64,000 bases of DNA from NCBI RefSeq assembly GCF_011039135.1, contig NZ_JAAKEJ010000003.1, positions 124,001 through 188,000 on the forward strand, written 5' to 3'. Position 1 is the first letter of the stretch. Every line of letters starts with the position of its first letter. The translations under genes were made by a program, and so were the position numbers. Origin of the DNA: Desulfovibrio sp. ZJ209 (GTDB taxonomy: Bacteria > Desulfobacterota > Desulfovibrionia > Desulfovibrionales > Desulfovibrionaceae). Shown here piece after piece: positions 24,243 through 35,008 of the stretch. Below the pieces are notes generated by a model. It had not been told where the DNA came from and ran no database searches. It saw nothing but the letters and a program-made list of their open reading frames with translations.

Positions 24243-25446
24243 GTGCGCCTGAAAGTACTTCCGCAAGCGCGGTGTCGCCGCGGCTGTAGGCCTCACGGCG
24301 CGCGGCCTTGAGGCGCGCGCGGTTGGCGGCGATGCGGGCAGGATCCGTCGGCGGGGCGATGCCCGCGGCAATGGCGGCCGCGTCCTTTGCAAATTCCGCA
24401 AGCTCGCCTTGCGGCTGCGTGAGCGCCTGCAGGCGGGCCGCAAGCTCCGGCGCGGGGAAGAAGCGCAAGCCCCGCATGCCGGCGGCAAGCGCCTCGTGCG
24501 GCCGGCCCTCGGCCTCGCGCAGTTCCATGAGCCTGAGCCAGCCGCCGCGCCACAGCGGTTCGCGTGTAAGCGCTTCCGCAACGGCGTCGCCGTCCGCCTG
24601 CGCCGTTGCGGCCGCCAGCTCCCGCGCGGGGCCTTCCGGGAGCTCCAGCCAGCAGGAGAGGCCGGCGTCGAGCCGCATGGCGTAGCCGTCCAGCCGCCCG
24701 AGCAGGTGCAGGTCTGGCTTCAGGTGTTTCCCGTGGCGGCGCATGAGGAGTTCGCCATTGGCTGTGTCGTGCACGAAGCGTCCCGGCGTGGCGCTGGTGT
24801 GGTGGATGATGCGGCTCTCCGGCGCAACGGCGAGCTTGCGGCCCTGTGCCATGAGGTTGAGGCAGAGGTCCATGTCCTCATAGCCGTTGCGGTAGCCCTC
24901 GAAAAAGCCCCCCGCCTCCCTGAAGAGCTGCGCCGGCAGCATGAGGGCCGCGCCGGTGATGGCCTGGAGCGGCCGGGGGCGGTTTATCACGGGATGGTCG
25001 CCAGGGAAGGACTCATAAAGGTGCCCCACGCGGAAAAAGGGCGAAAACGTAATGCCGCAATGCTGGAGCCGCCCGTCGGGATAGAGCAGGCGCGGGCCAA
25101 CGGCGCCCACGCGGCCCTTGAAGGCGCCGAGCAGGGGAGGGAGCCAGCCCTCGGTGCACAGGGTGTCGTTGTTGAGGAAGAAGAGCATCTCGCCTGAGGC
25201 CGCCCGCGCCCCGGCATTGCAGGCGCGCGCGAAACCCAGGTTCTCCTCCATGCGCAGCAGGCGGAAGGCTGCGCCGAAGAGCTCGCGCCCCAGCGGCGGT
25301 AACGCCTCGGGCGTGGCGTCCGTGGAGCCGTTGTCCACCACAAGCACTTCAAGGGCGGCGCCGGCGCTGTGCGCGGCCAGCGAGCGCAGGCAGGCGCGCG
25401 TGAGCTCCACGAGGTTCCAGGCCGGGATGATGACGGAAACGCGCAT
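24163..25446 (-). CDS. Family 2 glycosyltransferase with extended C-terminus
   Basis: ATG 25446, behind aaaggaggcggc, gives 427 residues. Residues 1-230 are a GT-A glycosyltransferase family 2 domain of the rhamnosyltransferase type: VSVIIPAWNLVELTRACLRSL, VVDNGSTDATPE, ENLGFARACNAGARAASGEMLFFLNNDT (NND standing for DXD), and GYRNGYEDMDLCLNL (catalytic-acid region). The remaining 200 residues are Ala/Arg/Glu-rich helices without a known motif. It is the last gene of a purH-cobB-GT run, 11 bases after the cobB stop, though no functional link is evident. The final 26 codons lie over the end of mcrC on the other strand. Confidence 0.8.
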   Translation of the reverse strand: MRVSVIIPAWNLVELTRACLRSLAAHSAGAALEVLVVDNGSTDATPEALPPLGRELFGAAFRLLRMEENLGFARACNAGARAASGEMLFFLNNDTLCTEGWLPPLLGAFKGRVGAVGPRLLYPDGRLQHCGITFSPFFRVGHLYESFPGDHPVINRPRPLQAITGAALMLPAQLFREAGGFFEGYRNGYEDMDLCLNLMAQGRKLAVAPESRIIHHTSATPGRFVHDTANGELLMRRHGKHLKPDLHLLGRLDGYAMRLDAGLSCWLELPEGPARELAAATAQADGDAVAEALTREPLWRGGWLRLMELREAEGRPHEALAAGMRGLRFFPAPELAARLQALTQPQGELAEFAKDAAAIAAGIAPPTDPARIAANRARLKAARREAYSRGDTALAEVLSGALSGQPRPESALIAGKPGGPECPPADA

Positions 25447-25457
25447 GCCGCCTCCTT

Positions 25458-27038
25458 TCAGCGCTGCCCGCGGGCCCCGCGCCACGCCGCCGCGGCTGCC
25501 ACGAAGTTGGGCGCCCAGCACGCCACGGCCGGCGCGAAAATGTGGGTATAGGCGCCCCATGTGTTCCCACTGACGACGCCGTCTCCAGCTTGTTTCCCCT
25601 TGGCTGCCGGCTCGCCCGTGCCGCTCCCGCGGGAAAGCTCCAGCGCCGGCAGGGGCGCGCCCGCCTCGCGCGCGCAGCGCGAATAGTGAAACTCATGGCC
25701 GCGCAGCACGAGCCCCACGGGAAAGAAGGGATTTGCGGCCCTGACCGTCCCCTCCACATAGCCGAGGCCCTGCGGCCTGGGCGTCCACACGGCGCGGAGG
25801 GGCAAGACGCCCCCGAGCGGCCAGAACGTGCCGTCCCGCTCCATGCCGCGCGAGAGCAGGATGAGGCCGCCGCACTCCGCATAGACGGGAAGGCCGGCGC
25901 GGGCGAGGGCCGCTACGCGCGCAAGCAGCGGCGAGCCGGAAAGTTGCGGCAGGTAATCCTCGGGAAAGCCGCCGCCGAGATAGAGGCCGTCCAGCGTGTC
26001 CCACAGGGGCGCCTCGCTCTCCGGCGCGTCCACCAAGGCCAGTGGCACGAGCTCTGCGCCGGCATCGGTGAGCGCGGCGAGGTTTTCGGGATAGTAGAAC
26101 CAGAAGGCCGCGTCGCGCGCATAGCCGATGCGCGGGCGGATTTTTGGGGATTCCGGGGCGCCGGCCGGGGCCCCGGAGGGGCCTGAAATGTGAGGCGCCA
26201 TCGCGCACCGCGAAGCTGTTTCCCCCGCGTTTTCGGCCTCCACGCCGGGCAGCGGCGGCGCGCCCCGTGCCGCAGCCAGCACCGCGTCCACATCCACATG
26301 CGCGCGCACGAGTGTCGCGAGCTCATCCAGAAGCGCATCGGCTTCCGCGCTGAGGCTGCCCCCGGTGCTGGTGATGCCCATGTGCCGTTCGGGGAGTGGG
26401 TCGCGCCCAAGGCGCGGCAGGGCGCCGAGCACGGGGAGCTCGAGATGGGCCTCCACCATGCGCCGGAGCGCGGCCTCGTGCCGGGGCGAGCCCACGCGGT
26501 TGAACACCACCCCGCAAAAGCGCAAGCCGGGCTCGAAACCTATAAGGCCCGACAACAACGCGACCGCGGTGCGCGTCATCTTGGCGGCATTGAGGCAGAG
26601 CAGCAGCGGGCAGTCGAGGATGCGCGCGAGCCGCGCCGTGGAACAGGAGCCGGCCGTATCCAGCCCGTCATAGAGGCCGCGGTTGCCCTCGATGAGGCCC
26701 AGGCGGGGCGCGCCGGCTGGCGCGGACGCAGTGCCCGCAGCTTCCCCCCCTGCTTCCATGGACCGCGCGAAGAGCCGGACGAGCTCCGGCCCGTCGAGAA
26801 AAAAGGGGTCGAGATTGGTGGCCGGCGTGCCCCCCGCGCCTTCGGCGGCCCGGCCGAGCCACGCCGCGTCGATATAGTCCGGCCCCTTCTTGAAGGACTT
26901 GACGGAAAGCCCCACCCCGCAAATGGCCCGCGCGAGCCCGAGGCAGAGGAGGGTCTTGCCGCCGCCGCCGGACGCGGCGCTCACGCAGAGGCGCGGGAAG
27001 CGCGTGGGGCCGGCCTTTTTCGGCGGCGTGGCATCCAT
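25458..27038 (-). CDS. cobB: Cobyrinate a,c-diamide synthase
   Basis: The 526-residue product starts at ATG 27038, 13 bases after the purH-like stop would end. The N-terminal half is a P-loop synthetase: CVSAASGGGGKTLLCLGLARAI (about 18-39), FKKGPDYIDAAW (about 49-60), LIEGNRGLYDG. The C-terminal half is a class I glutamine amidotransferase domain with YLGGGFPEDY, nucleophile region LPVYAECGGLILLSRGM (Cys in AECGG) and RGHEFHYSR. It amidates the a and c side chains of cobyrinic acid using glutamine and ATP. The P-loop lacks the usual Ser/Thr-rich form but keeps GGGGKT. Together with cobA-hemD and cbiK in the window it supports anaerobic cobalamin synthesis. Confidence 0.9.
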   Translation of the reverse strand: MDATPPKKAGPTRFPRLCVSAASGGGGKTLLCLGLARAICGVGLSVKSFKKGPDYIDAAWLGRAAEGAGGTPATNLDPFFLDGPELVRLFARSMEAGGEAAGTASAPAGAPRLGLIEGNRGLYDGLDTAGSCSTARLARILDCPLLLCLNAAKMTRTAVALLSGLIGFEPGLRFCGVVFNRVGSPRHEAALRRMVEAHLELPVLGALPRLGRDPLPERHMGITSTGGSLSAEADALLDELATLVRAHVDVDAVLAAARGAPPLPGVEAENAGETASRCAMAPHISGPSGAPAGAPESPKIRPRIGYARDAAFWFYYPENLAALTDAGAELVPLALVDAPESEAPLWDTLDGLYLGGGFPEDYLPQLSGSPLLARVAALARAGLPVYAECGGLILLSRGMERDGTFWPLGGVLPLRAVWTPRPQGLGYVEGTVRAANPFFPVGLVLRGHEFHYSRCAREAGAPLPALELSRGSGTGEPAAKGKQAGDGVVSGNTWGAYTHIFAPAVACWAPNFVAAAAAWRGARGQR

Positions 27039-27051
27039 GCGGCCGCCTTGC

Positions 27052-28338
27052 CTAATGCTTGAAGGACCGCTGGCCGGTGAAGACCATGGCCACCTGCGGG
27101 ACGGCCTCGTTGCAGGCCATGATGACCTCGGCGTCGCGCAGGGAGCCGCCGGGCTGGGCGATGGCGGTGACGCCCTGGGCGATGGCCACATCCACGCCGT
27201 CGCGGAAGGGGAAGAAGCCGTCCGACACGAGGCGCGAGCCGGGGAGCCCCCCGCGCGCCTCGCGGGTGCGCGTGCGGATGTCAGTGAGCTTTTCCTCAAG
27301 GGCCGGATCGCCGGCGGCCTTTTGCTCAAGCTCGTAGAGCGAGAGGCCGCATTCGCGGAAGGCGAGGCTGTCCGCATACTTGGTCATGGCCTTGTGGATG
27401 GTGAGCTCCACGCAGCCCACGCGGTCCTGCTCGCCGGTGCCGATGGCGACCGTCGCGCCGTCGCGGGCGAAAATGACCGAGTTGGAAGTGACGCCCGCCT
27501 CCACCGCCCAGGCGAAGCGCAGGTCGGAAAGCTCCTTGTGGTCGGGCGCGCGCGCCACGACCTCCACGCCGTCCTTGGTGCGCGCCGTGGCCGGCAGGAA
27601 GTCCGCATCCGTGAGGATGCGGTTCTGGAAGGATTTCTGGACGATGATGCCGCCGTCGGCGAGGCTCTTGATGTCGAGCCACGCCGAGCCCGTGAGCTCC
27701 TCAAGGCGCCCGAGGCCCGGCAGCTCCATGATGCGCAGGTTCTTGCGGCCCTTGAGGATGTCCACGGCGCCCTCCTCGAAGGCCGGCGCGGCCACCACCT
27801 CGAAGTAGCTGGCCGCGATGGTCTCGGCGGCGGCCTTGGTGAGCGGCCGGTTGACCACCACCGCGCCGCCGAAAGCCGCAATGCGGTCGCTCCAGTAGGC
27901 GCGGGTGACGGCCTCGGCCACGCCGCCCTCGCCCTCCGCCACCCAGGCCGCGCCGCAGGGGTTGTTGTGCTTGAGAATGACCGCGGCCGGGCGCTCGGTG
28001 AGGTATTGCAGGATGTTGGCGCCGTTGTCCACGTCCGTGAGGTTGGTCTTGCCGGGATGCTTGCCGGCCTGGATCATCTGCGCCTCGTCCATGCGCGAGA
28101 CGATGCCGTGCTTTGGGCCGCGCCAGGAAAGGCCGCCGAGCGTGGGCGAGCCTTCCTTCAGGGCGTAAAGGGCGGCGGGCTGGTCCGGGTTTTCGCCGTA
28201 GCGCAGGCCCTTTTCCTCGTTATCGAGGGCCCATGTGCGCTTTTCATAGACCAGGCGCTCGTCGCCGAGGAGGATGGTCATGGTGTCCGGGAAGGCATCC
28301 TTGCGGATGGTGGAATACATGGCTTTGAGGTCGGGCAT
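27052..28338 (-). CDS. purH: AICAR transformylase domain protein (PurH C-terminal domain only)
   Basis: From ATG 28338 the 428-residue product contains only the AICARFT half of PurH: LRYGENPDQPAALY (about 55-68), the catalytic HNNPCGAAW (about 133-141), WAVEAGVTSNSVIFARDGATVAIGTGEQDRVGC, AIAQPGGSLRDAEVI and the terminal FTGQRSFKH. The N-terminal IMP cyclohydrolase (MGS-like) domain is absent, so a separate cyclohydrolase must finish IMP synthesis, an arrangement I associate with Desulfovibrio. It is the first gene of the minus-strand purH-cobB-glycosyltransferase run. Two later in-frame ATGs are possible starts. Confidence 0.88.
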   Translation of the reverse strand: MPDLKAMYSTIRKDAFPDTMTILLGDERLVYEKRTWALDNEEKGLRYGENPDQPAALYALKEGSPTLGGLSWRGPKHGIVSRMDEAQMIQAGKHPGKTNLTDVDNGANILQYLTERPAAVILKHNNPCGAAWVAEGEGGVAEAVTRAYWSDRIAAFGGAVVVNRPLTKAAAETIAASYFEVVAAPAFEEGAVDILKGRKNLRIMELPGLGRLEELTGSAWLDIKSLADGGIIVQKSFQNRILTDADFLPATARTKDGVEVVARAPDHKELSDLRFAWAVEAGVTSNSVIFARDGATVAIGTGEQDRVGCVELTIHKAMTKYADSLAFRECGLSLYELEQKAAGDPALEEKLTDIRTRTREARGGLPGSRLVSDGFFPFRDGVDVAIAQGVTAIAQPGGSLRDAEVIMACNEAVPQVAMVFTGQRSFKH

Positions 28339-28431
28339 GGTGGGTCTCCGTGCGCTGGGCGCGGCGTGGGGAGGGGCCGCGCGGGAAGGCGCCACCCTAG
28401 CACGAAAGCCGGCGGGGCGCCAGCGGGCGCG

Positions 28432-28460
28432 TTGACGAGCCCCGCGCGAACCTCTACAAG
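28432..28460 (+). promoter_or_regulatory. Sigma-70 promoter for the small gene at 28501
   Basis: TTGACG, a 17-bp spacer and TACAAG lie 40 bases before the start codon. Confidence 0.6.
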
Positions 28461-28500
28461 AAGGCGACGGGAAGGCCACACAAGGGGAGGTGCCCGGCGC

Positions 28501-28911
28501 ATGGAAAAACTTTTGCTCAAGCTCGCGCGGCAGCTGGACGCCCTGGACGAAGCCTCGCTCATGTCGCTCTGGAGCAAGTACGCCACCCTGACGAGCCGTT
28601 TCGAGCCCACGAAGCGCTGGGAGGAGGGGGCGCTGGTTTTTTCGCTCATCCAGGCCAAGCGCTGGAAAAACCAGCTCTTCAACTATTGCTGGCGCGAGCA
28701 GCGGCGGCCGCCCGAAGATCGCGGGGGTGCACGGGGGCAGGCCCGTGGCGGCGCGCAGCCCGGGGCGGCGCCCGCGCCCGCGCCGGAAGGCCCCGCGCCC
28801 GCGGACTTCGTGCTGGAGCGTGACGAAACGCCCGCGGCCCCGCCCTGCCGGGTGCTGAGCTTCCGCCCGCTCAGGGGGGACAAGGGCGCCGAAGGCCCCA
28901 AGGACCGCTGA
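28501..28911 (+). CDS. Small conserved-type protein of unknown function
   Basis: ATG 28501 follows caaggggaggtgcccggcgc. The 136-residue product has an N-terminal helical region with a repeated aromatic/basic pattern (LALDEASLMSLWSKY-like segment, then RFEPTKRWEEGALVFSLIQAKRWKNQLFNYCW, residues about 15-65). A Pro/Ala/Gly-rich, probably disordered tail follows. I do not recognise a family. The RW-x3-A and KRWKNQLFNY block looks like a nucleic-acid or protein binding helix pair. It has its own promoter and is followed by a 433-base gap filled mostly by repeat copy 1. Confidence 0.55.
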   Translation: MEKLLLKLARQLDALDEASLMSLWSKYATLTSRFEPTKRWEEGALVFSLIQAKRWKNQLFNYCWREQRRPPEDRGGARGQARGGAQPGAAPAPAPEGPAPADFVLERDETPAAPPCRVLSFRPLRGDKGAEGPKDR

Positions 28912-28984
28912 GGCCGGGTCTGCACAGGGGGAGCAATGCAGTTTGCCTGGTTTTGCATTGGCGCCCTGCCTGTGCCGCTTGGTT

Positions 28985-29178
28985 AATGCCGAAATCATCC
29001 GTCAAAAACAGCCTCTTCGCTGCTTGCTGCGTCAGAGAAAAATTTCCTCGGTCGAGTACTTAAGTACACTCCCTTCGGAAATTTTTATCTTCCTTGCAAG
29101 CACCGAAGAATCTTATTTTTTAGGATTCTTCCGACACCAGCACCCGTCTTCCGCTTCGGTCCAGACGGAATGAAGGAA
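28985..29178 (+). repeat. 194-bp palindromic interspersed repeat, copy 1
   Basis: It begins AATGCCGAAATCATCCGTC and ends CCAGACGGAATGAAGGAA. The centre is the perfect palindrome GTACTTAAGTAC (29056-29067), flanked by AAATTTCC/GGAAATTT arms and an outer stem CTTCGCTGCTTGC/GCAAGCACCGAAG (one mismatch). It fills most of the 28912-29344 gap. Two other full copies lie at 51719 and 55816. Short open frames inside are unlikely to be genes. Confidence 0.9.
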
Positions 29179-29238
29179 GGGCGGACAACTTCACTGCAGT
29201 CCATCTCTCCCCAAGCGCCCCGCCCGGCCCCCGCACTG

Positions 29239-29267
29239 TTGCTGAAGCGGGCAAAATCCGCTAGGCT
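29239..29267 (+). promoter_or_regulatory. Sigma-70 promoter for the phosphorelay operon
   Basis: TTGCTG, a 17-bp spacer and TAGGCT lie about 78 bases before the HD-GYP regulator start. Confidence 0.5.
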
Positions 29268-29344
29268 GCCCGGGACAGGTTGTGGGTTCTCCCTTGCAAG
29301 AATGGACGGCGCCGCGCCGTCGCCAACCCCGCACGGGCCTCGCC

Positions 29345-30466
29345 ATGCAAACGTCTTTCACGCGCCGCCAGGGCGCCCCCAATACCATGCTCATCGTGGA
29401 TGACGACGAGCTGAACCGCGACATCCTCTCCATGATCTTCGAGGCCGAGCACGCCATCCTTCAGGCCGAGAACGGCCAGCAGGGCCTCGACCTGCTCGCC
29501 GGCCACGAGGCCGAGGTCTGCGCCATCCTCCTCGATGTGATGATGCCGGTCATGGACGGCATGGCCATGCTGGAGCGGCTGGCCGAACGCCATGTGCCCG
29601 AGCGCATCCCGGTCTTCCTCATCACCGGCGAGAGCGACAGCGAGGTCATCAAGCAGGCCTACGACCTCGGGGTCATGGATGTCATCTCCAAGCCCATCAC
29701 GCCGCCCATCGTGCTTCGGCGCGTCAATTCGGTCATGGAGCTCTTCGCCGCGCGCAACCACCTCGCCGACGTGGTGGCCGAGCAGACCGAGGAACTGCGC
29801 GAGCAGAACCAGCAGCTCCAGAACCTCAACATGGGCATGATCGAGGCCCTGGCCACGGCCACGGAGTTCCGCAGCGGGGAGTCCGGCGAGCATGTGCGCC
29901 GCATCCATGACATCACGCGCCTGCTGCTCGAGGAGACCCCCCTGCGCGAGCAGTTTTCCAAGGAGGAGATCCGCCAGATCGCGCTCGCGGCCATCCTGCA
30001 CGACGTGGGCAAGATCTCCGTGCCGGACGCCATCCTCAACAAGCCCGCAAGGCTCACGCCCGAAGAGTTCGCCACCATGCAGCGGCACACGGTGAGCGGC
30101 GACGAGATGCTGACCCAGATCCCGCAGCTCAAGGGCCTGCCCTTCTACGATTACGCGAGGCTCATCGCGCGCCACCACCACGAGCGCTGGGACGGCAAGG
30201 GCTACCCCGACGGCCTCGCCGGGGACGACATCCCCATCTACGCGCAGATCGTGGGCGTGGCCGACGTGTACGACGCCCTGGTGAGCCAGCGCGTCTACAA
30301 GCCGCCCTTCGAGCACATGGACGCGGTGGACATGATCGTCAACGGCCGCTGCGGGGCCTTCAACCCCGTGCTCATGGAATATTTCCGCGACATCGCGCCC
30401 GCCATCCGCGACCTGTATGCGCGCGGCGCGCATACGCACACCCATACACAGACCCAGACAAGGTGA
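29345..30466 (+). CDS. Response regulator with HD-GYP c-di-GMP phosphodiesterase output
   Basis: The 373-residue product has an N-terminal receiver domain (MLIVDDDELNRDILS; phosphoacceptor Asp in ILLDVMMPVMDG, about residue 64; Lys in VISKPITPP), a coiled-coil linker (ADVVAEQTEELREQNQQLQNLN) and an HD-GYP domain: EHVRRIHDITRLL, AAILHDVGKISVPDAILNKP, then HHHERWDGKGYPDGL and ADVYDALVSQRVYK. The full HD and GYP sets suggest active c-di-GMP hydrolysis controlled by phosphorylation. It ends in an odd alternating tail, HTHTHTQTQT, from a CA-rich microsatellite. The next genes encode its Hpt protein and hybrid kinase. Confidence 0.9.
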   Translation: MQTSFTRRQGAPNTMLIVDDDELNRDILSMIFEAEHAILQAENGQQGLDLLAGHEAEVCAILLDVMMPVMDGMAMLERLAERHVPERIPVFLITGESDSEVIKQAYDLGVMDVISKPITPPIVLRRVNSVMELFAARNHLADVVAEQTEELREQNQQLQNLNMGMIEALATATEFRSGESGEHVRRIHDITRLLLEETPLREQFSKEEIRQIALAAILHDVGKISVPDAILNKPARLTPEEFATMQRHTVSGDEMLTQIPQLKGLPFYDYARLIARHHHERWDGKGYPDGLAGDDIPIYAQIVGVADVYDALVSQRVYKPPFEHMDAVDMIVNGRCGAFNPVLMEYFRDIAPAIRDLYARGAHTHTHTQTQTR

Positions 30467-30472
30467 ACGTTC

Positions 30473-30823
30473 ATGGATGCGACTCGCAAGGAGCGGCTCA
30501 AGGCCGCGGGGATCAATGTGGACGGCGCGCTCGAGCGCTTCATGGGCAATGCCGGCATGCTCGAGCGCTATTTCGGCCGCTTTCTCGAGGAAAAGAGCTA
30601 TGCGGCCCTGGCCGCGGCAGTGGCCGCTGACGACGCGGCTGCCGCCGCCGCGGCCGTGCACACGCTCAAGAGCGTCTGCGGCAGCATCGGCTGCGACCAC
30701 ATGCAGGCGCTGGCCGTAGCCCAGGAGGCCAAGATGCGCGCGGGCGACTGGCCCGGCGCCAAGGACATGATGCCCGAGCTTCAGGAAGAATACGACCGCG
30801 TCTGCGCCGTGCTCCGGGGCTGA
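30473..30823 (+). CDS. Histidine phosphotransfer (Hpt) protein
   Basis: The 116-residue all-helical protein carries the Hpt phosphorylation site HTLKSVCGSIGC (His at about residue 62) followed by the second helix with ALAVAQEAKMRAGDW. It starts 6 bases after the HD-GYP regulator stop and ends 2 bases before the hybrid kinase start. The kinase gene has two receivers and no Hpt of its own, so this protein is the likely carrier between the kinase receivers and the HD-GYP regulator. Confidence 0.85.
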   Translation: MDATRKERLKAAGINVDGALERFMGNAGMLERYFGRFLEEKSYAALAAAVAADDAAAAAAAVHTLKSVCGSIGCDHMQALAVAQEAKMRAGDWPGAKDMMPELQEEYDRVCAVLRG

Positions 30824-30825
30824 AC

Positions 30826-33587
<2,762 letters not shown>

Positions 33588-33591
<4 letters not shown>

Positions 33592-33959
33592 GCGGCCCGG
33601 AAGGCGTGGCTGGAACCGCGCCCGAGGTGCTGCTCGCGTATGTGACCGTGCCGGACGAGGCCGGCGACGGCGAGGCGGCCTTCGCCCTGGCCAGGCTTCT
33701 GGTGGAACGCGGGCTTGCCGCGGGCGTCAACGTGGTGGACGGCGCGCGCTCGGTCTACCGCTGGCAGGGCGAGGTTCGCGAGGCGCGGGAGCGCATCCTG
33801 TTCGCGCAGGTGGCGGCCCCGGCCTTCGAGGCTTTTTGCGCGGCGGTCGCGGCGGCGCATCCGCATGTGGTGCCCTGCGTGCTCGGGCTGCCTGTGGCGG
33901 CCGGGCACGCGCCCTTCGTGCGCTGGATCGGCGGGAACAGCACAGGCCCCAAGCCCTGA
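33588..33959 (+). CDS. cutA: CutA1-like divalent cation tolerance protein
   Basis: The 123-residue product starts at ATG 33588, overlapping the hybrid kinase stop (ATGA). CutA blocks are VLLAYVTVPDEA, ARLLVERGLAAGVNVVDGARSVYRWQGEVREARE (about 36-70), and VVPCVLGLPVAAGHAPFVRWI. The usual Cys of LAACVN is Gly here. CutA forms trimers and is tied to copper tolerance, although its biochemical role is poorly defined. It is translationally coupled to the phosphorelay genes, which may be coincidence. Confidence 0.85.
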
Positions 33960-34039
33960 ACGTCCCGGGAAGCGCCGGGGTATCCCCAAAGCATTGCAAC
34001 AGGCGGTGCGTGGCCGCCCAACACATCAGCGAGGCATCC

Positions 34040-34999
34040 ATGTCCATCTATGTTTCCGGCTCCCTGGCCTTTGACCGCATCATGACCTTTCCCGGCAACT
34101 TTCAGGATCACATCCTCATGGACAAGCTGCACATGCTCAATGTGAGCTTCATGGTGGATCGCATGGAGGAGCGCAACGGCGGCTGTGCCGGCAATATCGC
34201 CTATTCGCTGGCCCTGCTCGGCGAGAAGCCGGTCATCGTGTCCTCGGCGGGCCGCGATTTCGACGCCTATGCCGCGCGCCTGCGGGAACTCGGCCTGCCG
34301 CTGGACGGCATCCGCCGCGACCCGGCCGTGTTCACGGCGCTCTGCTACATCACCACGGACATGAACAGCAACCAGATCACGGGCTTCTATCCCGGCGCCA
34401 TGAACGTGCCCTCCGACTACAGCTTCCCGGATCTGGACGCGGACAAGGACATCGCCATCATCTCGCCCGGCAATGTGGAGGACATGTGCCGCCTGCCCGC
34501 CTTTTTCCGCGAGCACGGCGTGCCCTATATCTTCGACCCGGGCCAGCAGCTCCCCGTGCTCTCGGGCAGCGACCTCCGGGCGGCCATCGAGGGCTCCTTC
34601 GCCTGCATCACCAATGATTACGAACTGAACATGATCTGCAAGGCCACGGGCATGAGCGAGGACGAACTGCTCGGCCGCACCCTGTGGCTCGTGACCACCC
34701 TCGGCGCCGCGGGCTGCCGCGTGCGCGGCGCGGACGGCACGGACGTGCGCGTGGCCTCGGTGCCCGTGGAGCGCGTGGTGGACCCCACGGGCGCGGGCGA
34801 TGCCCAGCGCGCGGGCCTCATCAAGGGGCTGGCCGCCGGGCTTGCCATGCCCGAGGCCGCGCGCCTCGGCTCCGTGAGCGCGAGCTTCGCCATCGAGCGC
34901 ATGGGTACGCAGGAGCACCGCTACACGCCGCGCGAGTTCCAAAAGCGCTATGAGGCGGCTTTCGGCGCGTGGCCCGCGGAGCTCATCGTCGCCTGGTAG
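34040..34999 (+). CDS. PfkB-family sugar/nucleoside kinase
   Basis: ATG 34040 (after gcgaggcatcc) gives 319 residues of the ribokinase/PfkB fold: VSGSLAFDRIMTFPG at the start, NGGCAGNIAYSLALLG (about 47-62, the GG substrate motif), DPGQQLPVLSG, TLGAAGCRV and the catalytic block DPTGAGDAQRAG (about 249-260, Asp base). The residue after GAGDA is Gln instead of the common Phe/Tyr. The group closest by motif is the adenosine/ribokinase-like kinases annotated as carbohydrate kinases in sulfate reducers. The substrate is not assignable. It is separated from cutA by 80 bases. Confidence 0.85.
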   Translation: MSIYVSGSLAFDRIMTFPGNFQDHILMDKLHMLNVSFMVDRMEERNGGCAGNIAYSLALLGEKPVIVSSAGRDFDAYAARLRELGLPLDGIRRDPAVFTALCYITTDMNSNQITGFYPGAMNVPSDYSFPDLDADKDIAIISPGNVEDMCRLPAFFREHGVPYIFDPGQQLPVLSGSDLRAAIEGSFACITNDYELNMICKATGMSEDELLGRTLWLVTTLGAAGCRVRGADGTDVRVASVPVERVVDPTGAGDAQRAGLIKGLAAGLAMPEAARLGSVSASFAIERMGTQEHRYTPREFQKRYEAAFGAWPAELIVAW

Positions 35000-35008
35000 G
35001 GCCACGCT

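Noticed and set aside
28943..29173. Short open frames inside the 194-bp repeats (also at 51713 and 55848)
   Set aside because: They recur only because the repeat recurs. They lack ribosome sites, and the conserved feature is pairing rather than codons.
30430..30466. CRISPR-like or functional DNA repeat at the end of the HD-GYP gene
   Set aside because: It is a short CA-rich microsatellite inside the coding sequence giving an alternating His/Thr/Gln tail. There are no spacers.
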